Assembly (NCBI GenBank): GCA_017651245.1
Contig: JAGCDQ010000011.1
Location: 1 to 42,262, forward strand
Reading direction: 5' to 3'
DNA length: 42,262 nt
Origin: Bacteroidaceae bacterium
GTDB lineage: Bacteria > Bacteroidota > Bacteroidia > Bacteroidales > Bacteroidaceae
Under the pieces are notes generated by a model. The model was not told the DNA's origin. It saw only the letters and a list, made by a program, of their open reading frames with translations, and made no database searches. This document shows positions 1 through 5,323 of this stretch, one piece after another. How positions within the stretch are numbered: position 1 is the first letter of the stretch; each line of letters begins with the position of its first letter. The translations under genes were made by a program, and so were the position numbers.

Positions 1-1
1 C

Positions 2-181
2 GAAGGCATGGACATTGCAGGCCGCACCTATACAGGCTTCTACTTCACGACAAAAAACTCCATTGGCTATTGCCTCATCACCGACCTTGACAAAGGAACC
101 CCGATCTACGTAACGGTTGAAAACATCGCCATCGACGATGCCGACGTTCAGTCTGTGTTTGCAAGCATCAAGGAGAAGTAA
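2..181 (+). CDS. 3' end of an unidentified gene
   Basis: An open frame enters from the left edge and stops with TAA at 179-181, giving the last 59 residues of a protein. The visible part contains GRTYTGFYFTTKN and TPIYVTVENIAIDD and ends in a charged tail (SIKEK). It looks like a soluble beta-rich domain end. No membrane segment or motif is recognisable and the start lies outside the window. Codon use is ordinary for the neighbourhood and a hairpin follows 32 bases after the stop. I do not recognise the family. Confidence 0.7.
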   Translation, partial: EGMDIAGRTYTGFYFTTKNSIGYCLITDLDKGTPIYVTVENIAIDDADVQSVFASIKEK

Positions 182-212
182 AAGCATCTTTGAGATCAAA
201 AGAGATAAAATA

Positions 213-238
213 AGAGCCTGTGCGATTGCACGGGCTCT
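213..238 (+). terminator. Hairpin after the left-edge gene
   Basis: An 11-bp inverted repeat (AGAGCCTGTGC / GCACGGGCTCT, one G-U pair) with a 4-base loop sits just after the left-edge gene. No clear T run follows, so it is a probable rather than certain terminator. A related but weaker sequence follows the riboflavin synthase gene at about 39875. Confidence 0.55.
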
Positions 239-285
239 CGTGTTGTAAGAAGATGATTGAGAAAATGAAATCAATATTCAATATC

Positions 286-411
286 TCAATATTCGATGGT
301 GCGTTGGCTCACCGACAAAGTCTCCGACATTTGTTTGCCAGTGATTGTCGGAGATTCTTTGATGAGATTGAGGATTTTCTGCTGACGCTCAGTGAGTTTC
401 GTCTCCGACAT
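286..411 (-). pseudogene. Winged-helix C-terminal remnant
   Basis: The minus strand encodes 41 residues from an ATG at 409-411 to a TGA at 286-288: MSETKLTERQQKILNLI, then SPTITGKQMSETLSVSQRTI. This reads as a DeoR/MarR-like helix-turn-helix. It resembles the C-terminal tail of Bacteroidota AlbA_2-domain ATP-binding regulators, where runs of VGD or MSET precede the same helix-turn-helix. Upstream in the same frame, VGD and GD units continue until a stop at the end of the neighbouring nuclease gene. The catalytic part is missing and the end is premature (the usual text continues past RTIER). I read it as a decayed gene end left at a recombination junction. A real 41-aa gene is possible but less likely. 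Confidence 0.5.
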
Positions 412-449
412 GTCTCCGTCATGGTCTCCGACATTGGGGGTGTCGTTGG

Positions 450-1619
450 TTATTTGTTACCCTTTAATCTATTATGTCGTATGCAAAGCATCTGCCCATT
501 TTCCAAATCGGTTGGTCCACCTTTACTCCATGCTTTAATATGGTCTGCTTCCATATCTTTAATATCCCATATGCGAGACTTATTAGTTTTGCCTTCCAAT
601 ACACAATCAGGACAATTACTAATGCCTTTCCGTTTTGCCTCAATAGTTTGTCGCTCATATAGCAACGTCTTTTGAGTCTTATCAAACACTCGAATATTCA
701 ATAAGGTATCATCTTCGCATCCGCCTAAAACGTATTCATAGATATTCTTTCGATTCGTCACGCGTTCGTCTGCAAAGAGTTGGTCAATCTTCGCATTAAT
801 GACAGGTTTATTATATATTTCTGGACGATCTTTATATTGCTTATACAGTCTTCCCCATTCTAACCCTCTCATTTCATTTCTAACTGAATCAAAGAGTTTG
901 TCAATCCAATCTATTACTTCTTCAAAGTGAGTTTTTAGCTCATCAATATTCTTATCAGATCTGTGGCGAAGCATATACTCATCAATATGTCCATCACTTA
1001 CCCAATCAAGTGCTCGTTCTAGAAAATCTTGGCGATTGGCAACCCCTTTGATATAGTTGCTCCACATCTGAATGTTGGAATTCTGCGAGTTACTAAACTC
1101 CTTTTTTGCTGCATTTACAAACGGACCAGAATTATAGGCATTGCGACGTTCTTGTGCATTAATTTCAACTCCAGGCATATTGACCACCTCAAACCATTGA
1201 CGCAATTCTTCACTTGATTCAGGTTCACACTCATAGCAAAGCAACTTAGTTTCAAGTATCAATTGTTTCTTCTCTTCCATATCCACAAAGTATTTCGGAA
1301 TTTGGCTGCCGTCGAAGAATACACCAAAATCGCCAGTAACAAAACGGCCAAGACTTGTGATTCGCTGCTGACCATCGAGAACTTCCAAACGTCCGTCTGA
1401 CAACTTGTTGAAGTAGAGTAACCCAAGGGGATACCCCTTTACTACCGATTTTATAACCTCTGCATCTTTTTTCCCGTCGGCATAAATATAGTTACGTTGA
1501 AACTCGGGTTGAATAGTCAGACGGCCATTAAGTCCAAACAAACCTTTTCCTTCTTTACGACTATATATGAAGCCTTCGCATATTTGTGCGACAGTATAGT
1601 GGACAAGTTCTTTTTTCAT
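450..1619 (-). CDS. DUF262 and HNH endonuclease-like protein
   Basis: The 389-aa protein has an N-terminal DUF262 (ParB/GmrS-like) domain. QPEFQRNYIY lies near residues 37-46 and DGQQRITSL near 82-90; these mark the NTP-binding/hydrolysing fold of GmrSD-type enzymes. The C-terminus has an HNH nuclease signature: CPDC, then ADHIKAWSKGG and LCIRHNRLKG. Family knowledge: such proteins cut DNA, often modified DNA, in restriction systems. The ATG overlaps the stop of the upstream methylase as ATGA (1616-1619), so the two are probably translated together as methylase then nuclease. Replacement of an EcoRI-type nuclease by a DUF262-HNH protein is inferred from this pairing. Its target specificity cannot be read from the sequence. 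Confidence 0.85.
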   Translation of the reverse strand: MKKELVHYTVAQICEGFIYSRKEGKGLFGLNGRLTIQPEFQRNYIYADGKKDAEVIKSVVKGYPLGLLYFNKLSDGRLEVLDGQQRITSLGRFVTGDFGVFFDGSQIPKYFVDMEEKKQLILETKLLCYECEPESSEELRQWFEVVNMPGVEINAQERRNAYNSGPFVNAAKKEFSNSQNSNIQMWSNYIKGVANRQDFLERALDWVSDGHIDEYMLRHRSDKNIDELKTHFEEVIDWIDKLFDSVRNEMRGLEWGRLYKQYKDRPEIYNKPVINAKIDQLFADERVTNRKNIYEYVLGGCEDDTLLNIRVFDKTQKTLLYERQTIEAKRKGISNCPDCVLEGKTNKSRIWDIKDMEADHIKAWSKGGPTDLENGQMLCIRHNRLKGNK

Positions 1620-2713
1620 AATATATTTTGTCTTTTCTGAATAAGTATTCTTTCGTATAACCTTATTAGTTCCCCATTTTGTTCTATATAGAAACGAGGA
1701 CCGCCATCAAGTTTGCCTAACTTTTCTCTGATAATATCCATATCAGCAAGTTCAAGTCCAATACCAATTATTTCAAATTGATCTGGGCAATACTTTTCAA
1801 TGAATGAAATAGGAACCCCCATGATTCCATTATAATCTTCTGGAATGGCATCTGTATAAGGAACTTCTATTGCATCATAATTTACATATTTATCATATTC
1901 ATTTTTTCCTCGGATTTCTTTATGTTTGCTATGTTTCAAGTTACGTTCCATCGTCATCAACTTCAAAGGCTCATGGTGGCGCTCATGATCCATATTTGTT
2001 AGCCAAATGGCTGGTATGTTCTTCATGTTAACTCCATCCACCACTTCGTCTACATCATCAGGATTTTTTGTTTCAAACCACATTCCACCACTCCAAAGCC
2101 GATGTCCAGCCCATATCTTGTCTGCTTTTATATATGGGAAAACCTCTTTATAGGTGATACAATTTTTATTGGCAATCATCAAGAATTGCTTACCACTTTC
2201 CATCAGCCATGCAAAATACTCTCTGAAAATAGAAAAGGGCGGATTTGTAACAATAATGTCGGCTTCATCACGCAGAGCTTTTACTTCGTCACTACGGAAA
2301 TCACCATCACCTTCAAGGTAAGACCAATGAAGGTCATTGATGTTAAAACGACCATCGTTATTTATATCTTCATCAAGAATAAATATTTTGCCATTAGTAC
2401 GGCTTTTGTCAGCATCATAATAAGGGCTTTCTGTTTCAAAAAGCGTCGGTTCCCATTCGTTGATTTTTTTTGACTCTACAGCATAACTGGTAGAGATAAG
2501 TTTTTTTAATCCGAACTTCTCAAAGTTTTGTGCAAAGAACTTGGTAAAATTACTCCACTCTGGATCATCGCAAGGTAAAAGAATTGTTTTTCCACGGAAT
2601 ATATCATGATTGTAATCAAAATATTCCTTCACCTCATTTTCTATATCATAATATTGAGTGTAGAATTCATCATTCTTCGCCTGTTTTGCATTATATAATT
2701 TATCGTTAGCCAT
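1616..2713 (-). CDS. EcoRI-type adenine-specific DNA methyltransferase
   Basis: The 365-aa protein belongs to the EcoRI methylase family (N6-adenine, S-adenosylmethionine-dependent). Signs are AKNDEFYTQY near the N-terminus, ILLPCDDPEWSNF, and the amino-methyltransferase motif IV NPPF at residues 157-160 (VTNPPFSIFREYF). The frame stays open upstream to a GTG at 2761. I chose the ATG at 2713 because the family usually begins shortly before the AKNDEFYTQ block, and because 2718-2751 is a 10-bp hairpin that is unlikely to be coding. The role is to protect host DNA from the DUF262-HNH partner, whose start it overlaps by 4 bases. The long structured leader upstream may control it. Confidence 0.88.
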   Translation of the reverse strand: MANDKLYNAKQAKNDEFYTQYYDIENEVKEYFDYNHDIFRGKTILLPCDDPEWSNFTKFFAQNFEKFGLKKLISTSYAVESKKINEWEPTLFETESPYYDADKSRTNGKIFILDEDINNDGRFNINDLHWSYLEGDGDFRSDEVKALRDEADIIVTNPPFSIFREYFAWLMESGKQFLMIANKNCITYKEVFPYIKADKIWAGHRLWSGGMWFETKNPDDVDEVVDGVNMKNIPAIWLTNMDHERHHEPLKLMTMERNLKHSKHKEIRGKNEYDKYVNYDAIEVPYTDAIPEDYNGIMGVPISFIEKYCPDQFEIIGIGLELADMDIIREKLGKLDGGPRFYIEQNGELIRLYERILIQKRQNIL

Positions 2714-2717
2714 AAAA

Positions 2718-2751
2718 GATTGATAGTTTAGGTTAGCATCGACTATCAATC
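2718..2751 (-). promoter_or_regulatory. Perfect inverted repeat at methylase start
   Basis: GATTGATAGT (2718-2727) and its exact complement ACTATCAATC (2742-2751) are separated by 14 bases. They end 4 bases before the methylase ATG (2711-2713, minus strand). It could be an operator for autoregulation, as in many restriction-modification operons, or an RNA hairpin that limits ribosome access. Confidence 0.5.
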
Positions 2752-2761
2752 GCTGACGCAC

Positions 2762-2844
2762 AAAAAAACGTGATGCTTCTTATGCGTTAAGCTGGGGTAT
2801 GCCTAGGAACTTGGGCCCCATCCTACCTTTAAGAATGCATCACG
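2762..2844 (-). terminator. Intrinsic terminator of the structured RNA
   Basis: On the minus strand, CGTGATGCATTCTT (2844-2831) pairs with AAGAAGCATCACG (2781-2769), 13 bp with one bulged A. Seven T residues follow directly (2768-2762). The 49-base loop holds the 3' arms of the larger fold, so terminator and full fold cannot form together. Confidence 0.65.
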
Positions 2845-3016
2845 CCTATGGCGAGAATGCATTGCTATAAACAGGTAGGAATGGGAATGCATATTCCTGC
2901 ACCCCAAATCTCTATTACTTCAGAGCGTTTCTTATCCCAATTTGTTTCCTAGGCATATTGGCTTAACGCGAAATAATAGCGAATACTTTCATTATAGTCC
3001 GGATTTCTCCCCGAAC
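2762..3016 (-). ncRNA. Structured RNA, 6S-like or attenuator leader
   Basis: Read on the minus strand, the element is closed by GCGTTAAGC (2969-2961) with GCTTAACGC (2792-2784), then by a perfect 12-bp stem (TATGCCTAGGAA, 2958-2947 with 2809-2798). Inside are a small hairpin (GGAAT/ATTCC, about 2884-2897), a stem CATTCCTACCT with AGGTAGGATG, and an apical hairpin made of ATGCAT copies around GCC/GGC. The core is 186 nt: a long closing stem, an asymmetric central bubble and an apical stem. That outline resembles 6S RNA, but I cannot confirm homology. It has its own promoter (3023-3053) and terminator. Because the methylase gene follows directly, it could instead be an attenuator leader. The start near 3016 is inferred from the promoter. 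Confidence 0.55.
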
Positions 3017-3022
3017 CGATGG

Positions 3023-3053
3023 CAAAGGTAGAGAAAACTTTGGGAACCACAAA
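3023..3053 (-). promoter_or_regulatory. Bacteroidota promoter for structured RNA/methylase
   Basis: On the minus strand TTTG (3053-3050), a 19-base spacer and TACCTTTG (3030-3023) match the Bacteroidota primary sigma factor consensus TTTG-N19-TAnnTTTG. Predicted initiation is near 3016. Confidence 0.65.
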
Positions 3054-3130
3054 GCATTTTCTCATTAAATCTCAAAAAAGTTGTTTATATTTAAAAATAC
3101 GGTGATTTTTTCACGAATTCTTTAATTAAA

Positions 3131-3162
3131 TTTGCGAAATCTTATTTCTTGTTGTATATTTG
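3131..3162 (+). promoter_or_regulatory. Promoter of the RloA-RloB-Argonaute operon
   Basis: TTTG (3131-3134), a 20-base spacer and TATATTTG (3155-3162) fit the Bacteroidota consensus. The ATG follows at 3196, giving a leader of about 27 bases. It is divergent from the minus-strand promoter, with about 80 bases between the two. Confidence 0.7.
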
Positions 3163-3195
3163 CACTCAAAATTCGATTATTTAAATAGTACGACC

Positions 3196-4491
3196 ATGAT
3201 ACAGGAGTTTCAAGTACAGAATTTCTATAGCATCAGGGAGCGGCAAACTATTAGTTTTGTGCCGACCAACGATGGTAATATGCGTGGACAATACGTACAC
3301 GAAGTGGCTGAGGGAGTGGAACTCCTGAAGATTGGCATCGTGTACGGTAGTAATGCCAGTGGTAAGACCACCTTGCTCCAAGCCCTGTCGTTTTTCCGTA
3401 GCGTTATGCTCAACAAGCCCGAATCAAAGAATGAGGGCATGGGGTACTTCCCGTTCCTGCTCGACAAACACAGCAGGGATGAGCATTCGCAGATGCAGAT
3501 GACGTTCTGGCTGAACGGAGAGAAGTATGTCCTGAACCTGGAATTCGATAGCAAGCGAATCTACGAAGAATCGCTGATGGTATATACCAGCGCTCGTCCG
3601 ACCTCTCTTTACAAACGTGTCTATCAATCGGAGTCCGACCATACGGAGGTGATTTTTGGCAATAAGGCTGGCATTGACAAGGCCACTCAGCGTGCTATTG
3701 AAGGCAACACTACCAATAATTGCACGGTGATGGCTGCCTTCGGGCAATCGAATGCTCACGTTTCAAAACTGAACGATGTGTTTGATTTCTTCTTTGCTGG
3801 TTTACAGAACATCTTGACTCCAAAGGACTATCTGTCGTATGATGTTAAAAACGAACTCCGTAACGATAAAGATGGCAAGAAAAAGCGCTTCCTGCTCCAG
3901 TTGCTAAAGGCCAGCGACTTTAATATCGTTGACATGACACTCGACGAGCGCGAAGAGCCCATCACGCCTGAAATGGAGAAGACCATCAAGAGTGCTCCGA
4001 TATCCGAGGAAGCCAAGATAGAGATGCTTAAGCGTGGCACCATCAAGTTTGATGATATTATGTTCAGACATACTGGTGAGGATGGCGAATACGATTTGTA
4101 CGAGCATCTGGAGTCGGCTGGTACGCATCGGTTCCTGGGCATGTCGATCGTGTTGTACTACGTATTGCACGAGAACAATTTCATCCCCATCGACGAGATT
4201 GAGACCAGCATCCACTATGAACTGCTTGCCTATTTCATCAAACTGTTCCTGGCCAACAGCGAGGGTTCGTCACAGTTGCTGATGACCACCCACGACATCA
4301 ATCTACTGAACGAGGACTTTATTCGCAGGGACATAGTGTGGTTTACCGATAAGAGTAGCCAGGGTGCTACGCAGCTGAAGCGACTCTCTTCACTCGGCCT
4401 GCACAAGACGATGAATCCATACAACGCCTACAAGCAGGGCAAGTTGGTGGACCTGCCATTCCTTGGAAGTATTTACCTTGAAACAGAGTAG
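3196..4491 (+). CDS. RloA-like AAA/ABC-class ATPase
   Basis: The 431-aa ATPase has an SMC/ABC-type layout. Walker A is GSNASGKT (residues 51-58), the signature-like ESAGTHRF lies in the second half, Walker B is PIDEIE (331-336) and an H-loop TTHD follows. It matches the AAA_21-type ATPases paired with RloB, and is related in organisation to AriA of PARIS and to OLD-family ATPases. I start at the ATG at 3196. An in-frame upstream TTG at 3160 lies inside the promoter -7 box and is rejected. The stop is 3 bases before RloB, so the two are probably made and act together. Family knowledge suggests a sensor or regulatory ATPase in anti-phage defence; the trigger is unknown. Confidence 0.85.
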   Translation: MIQEFQVQNFYSIRERQTISFVPTNDGNMRGQYVHEVAEGVELLKIGIVYGSNASGKTTLLQALSFFRSVMLNKPESKNEGMGYFPFLLDKHSRDEHSQMQMTFWLNGEKYVLNLEFDSKRIYEESLMVYTSARPTSLYKRVYQSESDHTEVIFGNKAGIDKATQRAIEGNTTNNCTVMAAFGQSNAHVSKLNDVFDFFFAGLQNILTPKDYLSYDVKNELRNDKDGKKKRFLLQLLKASDFNIVDMTLDEREEPITPEMEKTIKSAPISEEAKIEMLKRGTIKFDDIMFRHTGEDGEYDLYEHLESAGTHRFLGMSIVLYYVLHENNFIPIDEIETSIHYELLAYFIKLFLANSEGSSQLLMTTHDINLLNEDFIRRDIVWFTDKSSQGATQLKRLSSLGLHKTMNPYNAYKQGKLVDLPFLGSIYLETE

Positions 4492-4494
4492 CAC

Positions 4495-5322
4495 ATGGCA
4501 GTCAAGAAGAGTATAGCAATCATTGGCGAAGGTGAGACGGAGTGGTGGTACTTCGACACGCTCCGCATCGCATGTCGCTATAAGTTCAAGGTGGCGCCTG
4601 ACTTTCCTCAGCATTCGGACATTCCCCACATGGCGAAGCTGGCAGAGGAATACGTCAAGCGCGATACTGACTACGTGGTATGCCTTGTGGATATGGATCG
4701 CCTGCTGAGGGTGCCTGCAGAAATGGCTACCTATCAGCATTTGAAGAAGAAAAGCCCGCATAACGTTATTTGGATTGAGACCAATCCGTGCACGGAGTTC
4801 TGGTTTCTGCTCCATTTCCTGCCACAGCTTACCTCCAAGCATTACGAAACTTACGAGGATGTGCTGCCCGACTTGCAGCATTATATGCCTGGGTACGAGA
4901 AGACGGCACGCTATTTCAAGAAGAACAATCTGTACAAGTACCTGACGGAGAATGGTGACCTACAACGGGCCATCAGCTATGCCGAGGAACTAACCCGGCT
5001 GAGCGAAGCATCGCCCGACGATAAAATAGCATACAGCCAGATGCATTTGGTGTTTAATCTGATTGCATCGATGGATGAAGAGGAGGCTGATAAAAATGAG
5101 CAAAAAACGGGAAATCAAAATCGAAATAAGGAAAATCGGCGACAAATTATCGATTTTATCGCCGATAGGAATATTTCAGATGCAAAATCCGTTTCAAAAG
5201 CCATCGGTCTCAAACCCTCAAGAACCCGCGACTACCTCAAACAACTCGTGGAGGAAGGTGTTCTTGAGATAGAGGGTGAGTATAAAAATCGGAAGTATAA
5301 GATAAAGAAGGTTAATAGTTAG
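4495..5322 (+). CDS. rloB: RloB-family TOPRIM protein with winged-helix tail
   Basis: The 275-aa protein has an RloB/TOPRIM domain: GEGETE (residues 11-16), acidic pair in VDMDR (65-69), and NPCTEFWFLLHF (97-108), a block typical of RloB and DUF4435 proteins. These acidic residues normally bind a divalent metal for nucleic acid cleavage. After about residue 195 a Lys/Asn/Glu-rich linker leads to a winged-helix domain: NRRQIIDFIADRN, then KSVSKAIGLKPSRTRDYLKQ and a basic wing KNRKYKIKK. This tail is not part of the RloB family as I know it. The gene lies 3 bases after the ATPase and 1 base before the Argonaute. Likely role: the nuclease effector, or DNA-binding adaptor, of the system. Confidence 0.82.
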   Translation: MAVKKSIAIIGEGETEWWYFDTLRIACRYKFKVAPDFPQHSDIPHMAKLAEEYVKRDTDYVVCLVDMDRLLRVPAEMATYQHLKKKSPHNVIWIETNPCTEFWFLLHFLPQLTSKHYETYEDVLPDLQHYMPGYEKTARYFKKNNLYKYLTENGDLQRAISYAEELTRLSEASPDDKIAYSQMHLVFNLIASMDEEEADKNEQKTGNQNRNKENRRQIIDFIADRNISDAKSVSKAIGLKPSRTRDYLKQLVEEGVLEIEGEYKNRKYKIKKVNS

Positions 5323-5323
5323 C

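Noticed and set aside
220-675. 151-aa plus-strand open frame overlapping the nuclease end
   Set aside because: It reads across a terminator-like hairpin and opposite the HNH motif. Translation has no domain features.
2714-2761. GTG start adding 16 residues to the methylase
   Set aside because: The stretch contains a perfect 10-bp inverted repeat and follows the terminator T run directly. The family begins near the ATG at 2713.
2762-3016. Retron msr-msd or CRISPR-associated RNA
   Set aside because: No reverse transcriptase, Cas gene or spacer array is nearby. The structure is better explained as a leader or 6S-like RNA.
3160-3195. TTG start for the RloA-like gene at 3160
   Set aside because: It lies inside the promoter -7 box, upstream of the predicted transcription start. 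The ATG at 3196 gives a normal family N-terminus.
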